Shown: piece by piece, positions 11,695 to 25,195 of the stretch
Layout of the letters: every line of letters begins with the position of its first letter
Numbering within the stretch: the first letter of the stretch is position 1
Assembly: GCA_000697355.1 (NCBI GenBank)
Contig: JNEN01000921.1
Location: 1 to 64,000 of the forward strand
From: Syncephalastrum monosporum B8922
Taxonomy: Eukaryota; Mucoromycota; Mucoromycetes; Mucorales; Syncephalastraceae
Length of the DNA stretch: 64,000 nt
Reading direction: 5' to 3'
Position numbers and translations under genes: made by a program
The notes under the pieces: generated by a model
Database searches by the model: none
What the model was told of the DNA's origin: nothing
The model's input: the letters and a program-made list of their open reading frames with translations, nothing else

Positions 11695-12269
11695 GTCTGA
11701 AAGAGTAAAGGAAAGATAGAGAGGAAACGGTGCGACATTCAATCCTGTAGCAGACCTCTTTTATATTGAGTGGGCGGGCACGCAAAAAAAAAAAAGTCCA
11801 ATGTGTGTGTGTGTCCAACGATCTCCAATCACGGACAAGAGAGTGATTTCTGGTGTAACGCTTCTCTCTTTTTTTTTTTTTGCTCCGTTTCCCTTCAACT
11901 TATTCCCTGACTCTCCCCCACCTTATTTTGCACCATTCATAGACATTTTCCCAATGGATTTTTATTTTTTAATCGATCTTGATTGGAAGTGTTCGAGCAG
12001 CGACGCGACAAAATTAAAGGGTGATCATAAAGAAATGCAGCCAGGCACACGATGAAGGGCTGATGATAATGATAGTGATAATAATAATAAAAAATGATGA
12101 CAGGATACTGATGCTTACGTAGCATTTTCATTGAAAGGGCAAGTATTGCTTTTTTGCTTGTTTTCCTCTGTGCACCCTATCCTGGAGGTGAAACCCAGAA
12201 CCTGCGTCCCTTTCCTCTTTTTTACTTTTTTGACTTTTTTTCTCTCCAACTTGCCTACAACTGTTCATT
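11695..12269. promoter_or_regulatory. Shared divergent promoter, Kre9-like / Sec2-like genes
   Basis: A 575-bp divergent intergenic region. A TATA-like motif (cttttatatt, about 11757-11766) lies about 65 bp upstream of the Kre9-like ATG. T-rich runs at 11868-11881 and CT-rich leader sequence at 12216-12265 precede the Sec2 ATG. The poly(dA:dT) tract is a typical nucleosome-poor promoter feature; function is inferred. Confidence 0.4.
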
Positions 12270-14539
12270 ATGGACCCATTCGAGCGTGGCTCAATTGAAG
12301 AGCCCTTCGAAGACATGCACTTTGACTCTGGTGAATTCTCTGAAGAGGATGTGTTGCCATTCCTACTTCAGGCACAAGACATCATTGCCAAGCTGGAATC
12401 GCGGGTTGTTGATTTAGAAACGGATTTGTCTGTACGTACTGCATCCGCCCCCTTCTTTTTTTACTCCTCCCCAGCTTCTATTTTTTCCCCTTGCTTTTGC
12501 CATCGTTTGTGTGCTGGAGAGTGGAGTAGGCTAATGCATGTTGGTATGGGTAGACAATCCACCGCAAGTACGAGCATGATCGGCATGACTGGCTGGGGGG
12601 GCTGTCGCAGAAAGACCAGTACATCCACCACTTGTCAAACAAGCTGCAGCGGCTAGAATTCAACAGCAGAGAGGCGATCGTGCTGTTATCGGATGCGGTT
12701 TCCGACGACAATGCATCCCAACTCGGGGAGCTGCACGGAAAAATCACACTGAGCCTCAATTTCCTGCGTCAGGCCCAGCAGACCGCCACGCCCGCCGCAG
12801 ACCCGCCGGAGGTGTACGATCCAGTCGAGGTCGAGGATTTTGAGGAAGGCGAACTCGAGCGCAGAGCCGCCGCTGTCAACGAGTGGCGCAAGCGGGACGA
12901 CCCCGACGTGTCTGCCTGGGACCGCCAGGCCCTCAACCTCATGGATGGCGTCGAGTCCACCGTCGAGGAGCGCTCGTCGACCGACACCTCGCGCCACACC
13001 GCTAACGACGCCGACTCCATCCAGGCAAGCAGCGGCCACTCGGCCGGCGTCGCAGGCACCGGCACCACCTTCTCATCCGCCACATCCGTCTCGTCCATGA
13101 CCCGTTTGCCCTCCTCCGAAGACGGCAGCGTCCTGCCCCGACCGCCTTCGGATGCGTCACGCGTTCCTCTGCCCGTCGACAGCACCTTCTGCACCAACTG
13201 CAAGCAACTGCTGACCCAGCTCGACCAGCAAATCGAACAGAAAGCGTACCTGAAACGCGACCTGAGTTCGCTCGCCTCGGCCCTCTCCGAAGAAGAGCAG
13301 CTGCGGGCCAGCATTGAGCAGGTCAAAGAAGAACTGGAGGAGGACGTCCAGGAGATCACGGCCATGCTGTTCAAGACCCTGAACGCCATGTTGATGGACG
13401 AAGTGAACGACCGCGAGGGCCTCGTTCGTCTCGACAAGGAGACGGGCGGTAAGCTGGCCCAGGTGCTCCAGGCCTGGGACACCCGTGAGGAGCGTCTTCG
13501 CACTGTGAAGGAGCACCTCGTTGATCTCGACGCAGCCGTCGACCAGAGCAGCCACGTCTCGGAGCGTCTGGTCGGTCCGCGTCCACCGCCGAACGACGAC
13601 TATGAGACCACGACCGCGATCACGCCCCGCATCAGTATGGCCCGCCTCAAACGCTTTTCTTCGGCAGCCGCGCCGTCTTCGCCGCTCGTTGCCCTCGGCG
13701 ACGACGAGAACCTGTCTGGCATCCCCAACCGGACCGTGCGTCTCGATGGCCTCGTCTTTAACGAATTCCAGCAGCACCTCAAGGCGCTCTCGTCTGCGCC
13801 GGCCTCATCAACGGCCATGCCCGCGACCGCGTACATGAAACGCGTCATGACCGAGGACATCGATCCGTGCCTGTTCCAATATGCGAGCGCGTCGTGGTGG
13901 AAGTCTCCATGGTTCAAGCGCAAGCTGATCGATGCGATCGCCAACAACCGCTGCGAGATCCAGAGCTACGCCAATACGACCCACACCGTCCTGTCGGCAT
14001 CGACGACCTCGTCTTCGCCCGCGACCAGCCACATCTCGACCTCGTCCGCCAGCACACCCATCACGGCCCAGCCTGCGCCCAACGCACCCAAGACCAAATG
14101 CACGTGCTGCGGGCATCTCCGCATCTGCGAGTTCCGCATGCGTCTCCAACCGCAGCAGAAGCAGCCTCAGCAGCAGCCCCAAGCGGTGCCCTGGTTACCC
14201 ATTGATCGGTTCTGCCGGGACCGGATCGTGGCCGTGTGCGACTTCTACAATTTCATGTCGCACTTGAAGCAGGGTCTGATGCATAGCTCGCCCGTGCTGC
14301 ACATGTTTAAGCAGTCGCTTCATTTTCGACGACGCATGGGCGTGGCCAAGGTCGGCAGTATCAGCCTGTTTGAGGATGACCCAAGGCACTATTCGAGCTC
14401 GAGCAAACGCCGTTCGCGTTCCAAGCGGGAGAGCATTGTCCTCGACCATTCGGGCAGCGCTAGCGACAGTGGCAGTGTCGTCAGCGTGAGTGATATCCAA
14501 GGCTTGAATGGGACGGGTCAGATCGTCATCGTGCACTGA
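12270..14539 (+). CDS. SEC2: Sec2/Rabin8-type Rab guanine-nucleotide exchange factor
   Basis: Predicted activator of a Sec4/Rab8-type GTPase on secretory vesicles. Two exons (12270-12431, 12554-14539) give about 715 aa. Residues about 260-370 form the Sec2p coiled-coil exchange domain: SLASALSEEEQLRASIEQVK, ELEEDVQEITAMLFKTLN, LAQVLQAWDTREERL. The remainder matches the Rabin8/Rab3IL1 C-terminal region: a YMKRVMTEDIDPCLFQYAS block, a Cys cluster (KCTCCGHLRIC, near residue 569) and RDRIVAVCDFYNFMSHLKQG, with conserved hydrophobics to the LFEDD segment. Yeast Sec2 keeps only the coiled coil. The N-terminus has a short acidic coiled coil. Exon 2 is strikingly GC-rich and loaded with Ser/Thr/Pro linkers, giving long overlapping frames on the other strand. 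The intron contains a pyrimidine tract and ends GGGTAG. Confidence 0.9.
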
Positions 14540-15231
14540 TCCTCCACCACGCCTACCAATTAAAGTAATATAATACCCCAACCCCCTTATCCCCCCTCCG
14601 CCCCTTCCCGACACAACCACCCTGCGCGCCAAAATACTCTCTTCTCGCCGCCACCGACTGCCATTTGTTACAAAATTAACTCCTTCTTATCTTCCGCCAT
14701 ATCATTTTCTACCTTCTCCTCGTTCTTGTATCTAAAGTTCTCACCGCTGACCCTTTCTTATTTTTCTCCTGTTGCTGCTGTTATACTATGTATTTTCTGA
14801 CATACATGATATCTATATCATCTTCATTTCTTGTTTCCAGCACTGAGTCCAAATTTCTGAATGCGGCAAGTGGATACGTCAGTTCAGGTACAAAAGGATA
14901 GTGATATTTAAAGTCATAGTGATTAGGTTACATAGATAAGTTTTTGGCAGAAAGCAAAAAAGATATATGGAAGGGCATAGCTCAGCAGGAGACACATACA
15001 CACACATACACACACACACACACGCGTACGCGCACACGTCCATATAAACATACACACATAGAGATAGACACGAACACACGATGAATACACACACACACAC
15101 ACGCGCGTGACTTGAATATATTTTTCTTCCCCGAATCACAAAAGGGGGCCAAGAGCCCGCGCATTTGCACATGAACTCCAGGCGCGCGTTTTCTTGCCTG
15201 CCCGAACTTTTTTTGTGCTCTTCTTCTATAA
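14540..15231. other. Intergenic: SEC2 3' flank and HPt promoter
   Basis: The downstream part of SEC2 is CT-rich with no gene. A compound (CA)n/(CG) microsatellite lies at about 14993-15106. TTTTTTTGTG and a TATAAA-like motif (tctataaatg, about 15225-15234) sit directly before the HPt ATG. Confidence 0.5.
14993..15106. repeat. Compound (CA)n microsatellite
   Basis: Imperfect CA repeats interrupted by TA, CG and CGCG steps (acacatacacacacac..., acgcgtacgcgcac...). It is intergenic, between SEC2 and the HPt gene. Confidence 0.9.
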
Positions 15232-15924
15232 ATGTCATCACTCAACAAGAGTGCAAAAGACGAGCCAGAGGTAAGCCACTCTCTTTTCTATCCGTTCTTT
15301 CTCGTAGGATAAACGGAAGCAAAAGAGAGAGACATAAGAGAAGTAAGCGGGTGCTTATGTTTCTGGAAACAGGTCCATGGCAAGCAGGACGACAAAAAGG
15401 TCCTGGACGATAACGACACCCAAGCGAATGATGCCGAAGACGACGCGGCTTCCTCCACCGTCAACCCCGATGACCTGATTGACATGAACACGTTTGAACA
15501 ATTGCTGGACATGGACGACGAGGACGACCACGAGTTCTCAGAGAGCATCGTGAAGAACTATTACGAACAGGCCGAGGAGACCTTCAACAATATGGACGAC
15601 GCACTGTAAGACAAGATACACATAGAGAAGCGAAAGGTCCAGTGTAGTATCTCAACTGATATATGTGATCTTTTTCTCTGCAGAGACAAAAAAGACCTCA
15701 AGGAGCTGTCAAGGCTCGGCCACTTTCTGAAGGGCAGCTCGGCCGCGATTGGACTTAAGAAGGTGAAAGCGACGTGCGAGGATATCCAAAACATTGGCAA
15801 CATGCAGGGCGAGGACGAGGAGAGCAAAGCACTGGCCAAGATCGCCGCCCTTCTGCCGCAGGTCAAGCGCGAGTATAGCGACGCACACGCCTATTTAAAT
15901 GACTTTTACGATCAAAAGCATTAA
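15232..15924 (+). CDS. YPD1: Histidine-containing phosphotransfer protein (Ypd1-type)
   Basis: Carries phosphate between hybrid histidine kinases and response regulators, in fungi usually the HOG osmostress branch. Exons 15232-15270, 15373-15605 and 15684-15924 give 170 aa. The HPt helix reads RLGHFLKGSSAAIGL, with phospho-His at about residue 104 and the invariant KGSS/G. The helical bundle starts around DMNTFEQLLDMDD, and a basic/aromatic C-terminal helix ends NDFYDQKH. Residues 1-45 are an acidic, charged, probably disordered extension. Both introns are GT-AG. The gene converges with the Use1 gene: stops are only 38 bp apart, so 3' UTRs must overlap. It is a single-domain protein, as expected for a cytoplasmic/nuclear shuttle. 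Confidence 0.94.
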
Positions 15925-15962
15925 GAAGAGGGAAAAAGATCAATATTATTACAGCAGTATCA

Positions 15963-17037
15963 TCAAGCTTTGGGCAGGAATTTGATGGTGAAGAAGACCA
16001 AGACGAACATGATGCAGACAAACAGGACGACTCCCATCGTCATGAAGCTGGTACCCCATGATTTCGAGTAGTGCGCATCCAACCGTCGTCTTTCCTTGTG
16101 CAGTCGGTCCAGATTTCCTGACACAACGTCTTGTGCCTGTTGGAGAACCTGAATACTTTTGATTTCAGTATTTTTGTTTGTCATTCACCCCCCCCCACCC
16201 GCGTCTCTTAATATCTCCTTTTTGTGATTGACATTGCCACTCGTATCCCATGATGGTCATTACCTTGTCGTCTTTGCCTAGCGTGTCGCCAAAGGATTGG
16301 CTGTTCATCTTGAGCTGACGGGCCATGCGGCCGAGGTCGGTCGTGAGCTCATCGTGAATCTGGCGGTGGTGCTGCAGCACGCTTTCCACGTTGCCTGTCT
16401 CGTGTGCTCGTGACGGTGATCTAGTTCGATATGAGTCATTGAGTGCCATCCTCAGCCATGATCCACCAGCCGCAGGCTCACCTCTTTCTTCGCTGGCGCA
16501 CTTCAGGCGTGGATGTTTGTGCTTGTGCTTGTGCTGGCGCTTGTGCATGGACGGGTGCTTGCTCCTTTTCATTGGACAGCTCCTTCAGCCATTCAGGTTC
16601 GAGAGGCTGCTGGTATTGCTCGAGGGTGGTGAGGATCTGCTTTTTGGATTGGGGGAGGGTGTCGGACAGGCTAGGCTTCCTGCTGGGTTGTTGGTGCGCG
16701 AGCTGATCGATGCGTGGAAAGTACTCGGACCGACTGTTTTATATAATATATATGTATATGCATCGTGTTAGTCCCCATAACCATTCCATGGGCTTCTCCT
16801 GCCGCTCTCTCACGTTTCAGGTGGTATGCGCGACGACAACTCTTGCAGGTATTCAATTTGCTGCATGGGATGTCATGAATAAACCATCGTCCTATGCGTC
16901 TCTTGTGTTGTGTTTCTTACGGTCGTGTAGCGATCGCGCTCGACGTCCGACCAGTCGTCTGCTGCACCGTGCACACGCCATTGCTCTTCACACCGCTGCA
17001 AGAGTCGCAAGAGATTGGTTTCGTCCGTTGTCAGCAT
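15963..17037 (-). CDS. USE1: Use1-type SNARE, ER-Golgi retrieval
   Basis: Tail-anchored ER Qc-SNARE acting in COPI vesicle fusion with the ER. Assembled exons give MLTTDETNLLRLLQRCEEQW, then IEYLQELSSRIPPE, SEYFPRIDQLAHQQP, an Ala/Gln-rich linker, and the SNARE region ESVLQHHRQIHDELTTDLGR, LKMNSQSFGDTL, DDKVLQQAQDVVSGNLDRLH. A single transmembrane segment follows (TMGVVLFVCIMFVLVFFTI) and ends IKFLPKA. The NSQSFG block and short lumenal tail match Use1. Five exons, four GT-AG introns; the last acceptor is taken as TATTCAG before VLQQ because it restores the family block. A GT-rich/CA-like linker (QAPAQAQAQT) is a small codon repeat. The start at 17037 is the first ATG of the conserved N-terminus. 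Confidence 0.88.
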
Positions 17038-17149
17038 GGAGGAGTTGTGTTATATGGACGTGTGGTTGTGAAACTCAAAGAAAAGAAAGAAAAAAAAAAG
17101 CAGATTGTCATTGCCCAGGAAGAATAGATAGACTATAAATTTATTGAGC

Positions 17150-18744
<1,595 letters not shown>

Positions 18745-19197
18745 GTTGAAACGAGGCTTCAAAAGACTGTGTCGAGCCAGAGGTCGAATCGATCGTTGGA
18801 ATGTCTGCATTGGGTCTATAAAGTAGAGTGTCTAAACAAAGTTTGATATCTTTCTCAGGGTCCCGAGACTTTTCATCCTTCCTCTTTTTTTTTCTTTTTT
18901 ATCTTGGAAAGCGCCGCTCGAAATGGAAAAGATAATGACTCGCGATGATGCATGATGCATCTTATCGTCCATAAAGAGAAACCCTCCCATTGTATGGCCC
19001 TTGCCCACCCAACGTTACAAACTGTCCTAAACAGAACAGCACTCTTGCCTTGACACTATACTGCGCGTTTCTAGGACAGTGGCTTAAGATTTTGGGAAAG
19101 CAAATCTCGATATGTGTCGTACTCGAGTAGATCAAATCACTTGTCACCCCTGTCACGTCAGAGCCCATGATCAAATGTGGAGATAGATGCATATGCT
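18745..19197. other. Intergenic: ARG8 promoter / EFL1 3' flank
   Basis: No gene seen. It contains T-rich runs (18880-18900), which read as A-rich upstream of ARG8 on minus, and an inverted gatgcatgatgcatc repeat (about 18946-18960). Confidence 0.5.
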
Positions 19198-22100
19198 TTA
19201 TTTCTTCAATGTACGTTGTTTCTCGGCGTGCTCGACCAACTTCTTCTCGACAAACATACCCTGAAATAGCACGCATGAATACCGTATTCCAAAAATACCG
19301 CCCTATTTTGCGCCAGCTTACCTTTCTCTTTCGGACTGTATCCATGTACTTGCGCGCCAAGTTTTCACGGTCGGCCTTCTCACCCAAATCCTCCAATTCT
19401 TCTTCCGTTGTGGGTACCCAGAACGGATCTTCATCCAACATTTCAAATCTACATGGTATTCGTCAGTTAGCTTCTATCTGCAGACCAAGTCAGTGAAAAG
19501 AATCGTACCCGCTAAACACAAGTTGAGGGCTGGCTGCACCCGATGTACGTTTACGGATTTCTAAGAAAAAGCCACACCGTTGAGCATGGAGATAACGTCC
19601 TATCGCTCCTCTCCCTCTGTAGAATGTTTGTCTTACCATCAGGGAAACCGAAACTCTCAATGACAGGAAGCAAGGCGTGGATCTGCCAGAACGGCGTACC
19701 GTCCTTTAGATCTTCTGACACAATCTTGCCTTTGCGTTTCGAGATGACACCATACACCCGACCGAGGACCTCAGCTATACAAGGGGTGAGCGGGTTCGCT
19801 TGTCGTCATAAAAAGTAGGCGGTCACGTACCCGAGGCCTGGATATCACAGGTGTACATGGCCAGGTATAATCGCGGCGACCATTCAAGAAAACTTTGGCG
19901 ACACGCCTCTTTCATGGACGCAATCACTTGTCCCTGAATTAGACCCAGTTTAGAGCGAACTAGGAAATAAATAAAAAAAAGCAGGTTAGTGACACTTCTA
20001 ACACTGCCTAGCGCTCCAAAAAGTGGAGGAAAAAGGGGGAGTTGCTCTGTCTTACCATCGGCGCTTTTGCCTTCGTCGTGGATCTCCACTTTCTGCACAA
20101 TGTAGCACACGCCCTGTAGCGGCTCGGCGCAGAGTGGCCCAGCCAAGGTCGAGATTTGGAAACCGGTATGAATGTGGAAATCGAGGTCGAGAATATTCAG
20201 ACCCTGTTGGTCGCTCAGCTCGTCCGCCACGACCTCCAGCACCTCATCCATGTGATCTTCCGTGACGCCTGCCTGTGTATCCACCGCAGGCTTGTCGATC
20301 TGGAAAAAGGATTTTCGGATGTAGCCATCAATGCGGTTCACCAGGATATTGGAGCCAATGCGGCGCGGACCAAACGCCCAAATCCTAAACAGGAACGAGA
20401 AGCGTCAAAAAATAGAAAATTAAAGGAAGACACCAACACTTACTGATCCACAATGCCGTCCCAGAGCGACGCGAAGGGACCCCCCAGTTTTTGGGCCTCC
20501 TCAAACTCGTGAAGCAGCATCTGTCGAAACTCTTGGGCAGTGTATTTTTTGGCATCCAAGAGTGTGTCCGTCCCGCTCGGCGCAAGGCCGGCGTCTTCCT
20601 GTTGTTCTTCGCTCCGCGCATGCTTGGATTGTTTTTCGTCCGCAATGGCCTTGATGGTTGCCGTGTGCTTGTTCAGAAACTCGGTGACGTTGGTCGGAAG
20701 CGGAACCGCGCGTACTTGGAGGGTGGCGAGTTTCGAGGTCAAGCGGGACGCGTACTGGCCGCGTGGCACGATGGTTTCGTCTTTCTCGATCGTCGCAGGA
20801 AGGTCTGTGGCAGCATCATTCCGTTAAAAAAAAAGATACATCTATTGGACTGTCGAGAATTTTTACCTCCTGCGACAATGCTCTCTCGGAACGGGACGAT
20901 CGGTGCTGAGGCTTGGATATCCACCTTGGCAAAGCGTTCTTTCAGATCACGCAAGCATCGCTACGGACAGAGGATGAGTTCAAGCGAAAATAAAAGATCA
21001 CACGCTCCAAAGTGTGTACCTCCAAATGCAGTTCACCTGCTGTCAAGATGACGGTCTCGCCCGTCTCTTGGAGCAGCACTTCCACGCAGGGATCGGCCTG
21101 GTTCAGTAGCTTGAGACCTTCCACAAGCTTGTCGATATCACCTGCACACAGCAATCAGCCATCATGTACACAAGCTTGGTCTTCCACTTGCCTGCATCGG
21201 TCGGCTCGAGCGCCACACGCACGATGGGCGACGACTCCATGCGGACACCAGCCATATTCTTGACATTCTCCTTGGTGCTGACCAGCGTACCGTTCTTGAG
21301 GATATGGCCCTCCAGGCCGCCGATACCAAACACGTTACCGGCTGATACTTGATTCAGGCTCTCCAAATCGCGACCCATGATGAGGTACAAGTTCTCGACG
21401 GTGATCTCGGTGCAGTGCTGGTGCGGGAAAGCAGGGTCGTACTTGGGACCGAGCACGTACAGCTTTTGGCCGACGCGGATCGTGCCCGAGTACAGGCGAG
21501 CAAAGCCGATGATATGCTCATTCTTTTCCGCCACCGGTTCTTCTTCCTCTTCGACCTCGCCCTCGAGCTGGTCCAGCGGTATGCTGCTGAGCGGGATCGC
21601 TCCACTATCACTCATCTCGATCTCGCCTCCTTCGCCGTTGGCAGCGGCCGCCGCAGCCGCGCGGAGCGCACGCTGACGCCGACCGCGCTCTCGCATCTCT
21701 TCGGCCGTCATGGGACGGCGTTTCTTGCCAGGCAGCAGGTCGGAGGGCACCGCAAACATCTTACTAACGTAGGCGACCACAGGCGCGGCATCCGACGCAT
21801 CGCAGGTGTACAGCGCCTTCTCGACATCGTTTTGCGGTTCACGCTCGGCCACCGTGTCCTTTTCCAAGATTTTCGGGATGCGCACGCGCTGCGCGTCGCA
21901 GGGCGGTGGGAGCTGGCCAATGACTGTCAGCAAGACGCAGGTCGAGAGCGGCAGCCACTGCGAAAAGATGGCCGACAGCAAGGTCTGTGTGTCTCGCGAG
22001 CGCAGGTCACGCGGGAGGACCTTGATGTTGAGCGCGCCCACGATCTTCTCCGTCTTTTCGCGGTTCGGGTTCACCACGACGCTGTCGTACACGGCCCAGA

Positions 22101-23211
22101 TGCTGTCCAGGACGAACTGGACAAACATCGGCTTCAGGTGACGACCCTTGAGGTGTTTGTGCTGGAGGACGCGCTTCACCTTGGGATCAAAGTAAAAGTC
22201 GCCCCACAGGCACTTTTGGAGCACGCCCTCTTTGAAGCCGAGCTTCTTGCTCCAGATCGTCGCGAACTGCTGTACTCTATTACCGCATATCAACATCCCG
22301 CACAGCCGAACGAGTGGCCAGTCGCTTACCGGAAGGCCCAGCCGTCAATGGCGCTGGAAAAGATGACATTGCCCTTGGCCGGATCGAAATAAATATCAGA
22401 ATCGTCGCGCTCTTCGATACTCCAGTCATAGAGTTGCTGGCTTGCATCGTCGACAGCATCACTTTGCTCCTGCTCCTGCTGCTGCTGCTGCTCCTTCTGC
22501 TGCTTTTCCTTCTCGAGCTTGCGTGCCTCGTCTTCCATCAGGTCGCCGGTGAAGAAGGTGGCCATGATGGCGTTGACCTGCTCCAGGATCTTGTTCAGGT
22601 GGACGTAGGCCTCCTGCGGGGTCAGTTTGAGCTCGACAATCAGGCGGTCCATCTTGTTGAAGACCAGCACCGGCTTGACCTTGTCGATCCAGGCCTGCTG
22701 CAGGACCGAGATCGTCTGGGTGCACACGCCCTCCACGACGTCAATGAGGACGAGGCCACCGTCGCAGAGACGCGACGCGGTCGAGACCTCGGATGAAAAG
22801 TCAACGTGGCCGGGCGAGTCGATCAGGTTGATCAGATATTCGTTCGTCACCGTCTTTTCCGGGTCGTCTTTACGGGGTTATTGAATAGATGAGCTTGCCA
22901 TTTGACATAATATAATATAATTTGCATAGACGCCTTTTTTTTTTTTTTTTACCTGCAGCAGCCCGGAGCAGCTTAAAGTAAAGACTGATCGCACTCGATT
23001 CCATGGTGATGCCTCGCTCCTGCTCGTCTTCCCGCGAGTCGAGGTAGCGCACCTTGCCCGCCATTTTGGAAGAGATAATGCCGTTGGTGGCGAGGAGCGA
23101 GTCAGACAAGGTCGTCTTGCCGTGATCGACGTGGGCGAGAATGCAGATATTCCGAATATGCTTGGCATTGCGTTGCAGAGCCTCGAGCTGTTGCGGCGTC
23201 ACGGCTGGCAT
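19198..23211 (-). CDS. EFL1: EFL1/Ria1 ribosome-assembly GTPase
   Basis: EF-2-like GTPase that, with Sdo1/SBDS, releases Tif6/eIF6 from late cytoplasmic 60S subunits. The start at 23211 gives [15 protein letters not shown] then G1 AHVDHGKTT, switch [13 protein letters not shown]3 [12 protein letters not shown] and G4 NKMDRL. After G4 comes the family-typical insertion, here a charged Lys/Glu/Gln tract ([16 protein letters not shown]) near 22465-22530. Later blocks include [17 protein letters not shown], the domain II block [32 protein letters not shown] near 21030, and a C-terminal region with [13 protein letters not shown] and [19 protein letters not shown], ending KQRTLKK. Absence of the EF-2 diphthamide region and presence of the long insertion separate it from EF-2. 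It has many GT-AG introns, mostly in the 3' half; the spliced product is about 1050-1100 aa by estimate. Confidence 0.93.
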
Positions 23212-23441
23212 GGTAAGACTAGGACGATCAACACACACAAGGAAGGAATGGTGCCGCAGCTGTCCTGCTGTCTTTTTTTTATATTTTGCACTGCCGCAGC
23301 ATTCTTCTCTTCTGCTCTTTTTGATTTCCCCGCAAAGGGTGGGTAATTTTAATGTGTCAATGGGAAAAGGGGATTATTTTACACGCTCGAAAGATACTGC
23401 CAAGTGCGAGGTAGAAGGAGGAGGGAGGGGGGGTATTATGT

Positions 23442-25195
23442 TTACATGCTATAAGCCGGTGGCTGGTCCTCTTGTTCACTCGTCTGCATTGAGAAGCTCG
23501 ACGAAGAAGAGGGTGCGGTGGCACGGTTACTGGACTCGGCATGGGATGAATAAGCTGGCAGGGCCGGTCGTACCGATGACGAAGACGAAGGCTGTCCCGG
23601 TCCATGGTCTTGTTCATGCTCTTGCTCCTGGAACACGGGCAGGTCGCCCTGTTCTGTGTCTTTGCTGTACTCGGTATACTCTGGCAAAGGCCCGTTGCGC
23701 TCGACCTCGACCGAAGGCGGTCCCACTTCGAGCACATCGTCGACCGTGACCCGACCACTCGCTTCGGCTGCGACCGCCGCAATCGCCGCGTTCGATCCCA
23801 TTCGCAGTCGCGCTATCTCGCCCTCCAGGTTGACATTATCCAAAACACCATTCTCGCGCAGGATGGTTTCCAATAGCAGCACCTGCTGGTCGATCCATTC
23901 AATCGTCTTTTGCTCGAGGTGATACTTCGATACGGCGAGCTGCATCTGGAGTTGGTTGTAGCGCGGGTTAATCTGTGTGCGTAGGAGCGACTCTATCTTG
24001 GCGCGGTACGTGCGGTACTTTATCAGGAGGGTCGCGACGTCTGGTAAACATCACTGCATGAGCTATCTCGACGACATTACTTCTCCAGGAGACGTACCTT
24101 CGGAGGAGTCGTTGACGGAAGGTATCTTGGGGAAGTCACTGCAGACATTAGAGGCCTTTTCGGCATGGGAAGACGCTTCTTCTGCTAGTTTCCTTGCATC
24201 TAATGCCAGTCTATGAGCCTCTCTCTTTCTTCATCTGGATCCTTCAACTACGCATGAGACATACCTTGGAGTGTGGAGAAGGAGGAAGGGTCGTGTGCAG
24301 CCGCATGAGAGCTCGCAGTACCGAAAAAGCTGCGGCCAATGCTTATACCGTGGTTAGCCAAGACCTGCTGGTCAAGGAAGGATGTGGAACCAGGCAGTGT
24401 CGTCATGGCCGCTTCGATGGCATCGCGCGCCTTTTTGAGCTCCTCTTGCGTCTCTGCATAGCGGTGCATTTCAAACTCTATCTGTATGAAAGATAGGTCA
24501 TGAGCAGGGGATCATCATAGGAGATTCCTGTATGTCCTACTTTGGGTATCTCGTCTTCCAGGGTCTTGACCTCGTTTCGTAAATTTTGTTCTGCTGTATA
24601 GGACGAATCGCCTGACATGGCCGATGCCAACTATGCGAGTTTGATACATAAGAACGAAACGGTCTTGAGGACCGCTAGGAAGCATACCTCGTCGTACAAG
24701 CGATGAAGATCTTCACACACCGCATTCAGCCGGCACTTATTCTGCATCAAGTCGTTCATCTGATCACGATGGTTTAATACAAGGCAAGGCAAGGCAAAGC
24801 AAGGCATTGGCGTATATCAGACATTACCATCTCCTCTGCCTCATCCAGTTCGTGTTCAAGAGAGGCGAGTCGCTCGTGAGATAGCACGAGTCTATCCTGC
24901 AGCTCTTCATGCAGGCGGGGGTCTGCGCTTTGCCTTGACAGAAGAGTGAATACAATGTAACAGAGCCTCACTGATAAGCAAGACGACGTACGTACAACTG
25001 GTGCTCGAGGGCGGTTTGTGCGTCGAGGACTTTTTTGTGCTTTTTGACCAAGTTGGCGTGGTTCTTGGAATGGGCAGGCATGGATTCGCGTACCCATTGC
25101 AGCTGCGTGATCTCGTGAAGGATGCGTATGAAACTGTCTTGGTAAGACTGGCTTTCCTGGTGCGCCGTGCTCGTATTCGCTTGCTCGCACGACAT
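23442..25195 (-). CDS. Uncharacterised coiled-coil protein with (L/P)PxY motifs
   Basis: I do not recognise the family. The start at 25195 gives MSCEQANTSTAHQESQSYQD. Successive exons encode amphipathic helices with heptad-like patterns: NHANLVKKHKKVLDAQTALE, EELQDRLVLSHERLASLEHE, AETQEELKKARDAIEAAM, VSKYHLEQKTIEWIDQQVLL, ENGVLDNVNLEGEIARLR. The last 90 residues are disordered, Ser/Gln/Glu-rich, with three short proline-tyrosine motifs: GPLPEYTEY, PALPAYSS and the extreme C-terminal QPPAYSM. These fit WW-domain binding (Nedd4/Rsp5 ligases), so an adaptor role is a possible inference. At least seven GT-AG introns; one (near 24780) contains a CAAGG pentamer repeat. A GAA/GCA trinucleotide run (about 25203-25242) lies in the 5' leader. 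Confidence 0.75.
24779..24804. repeat. (CAAGG)n pentanucleotide repeat in intron
   Basis: caaggcaaggcaaggcaaag and one further degenerate unit, inside an intron of the coiled-coil gene on minus. Confidence 0.8.

Noticed and set aside
12769..13777. Long frames on minus across SEC2 exon 2
   Set aside because: GC-rich coding bias of the plus-strand gene keeps antisense frames open; no conserved domain in them.
22314..22796. Leu-rich frame on plus opposite EFL1
   Set aside because: Created by the CAG/GAG repeat encoding the Gln/Glu insertion of EFL1.
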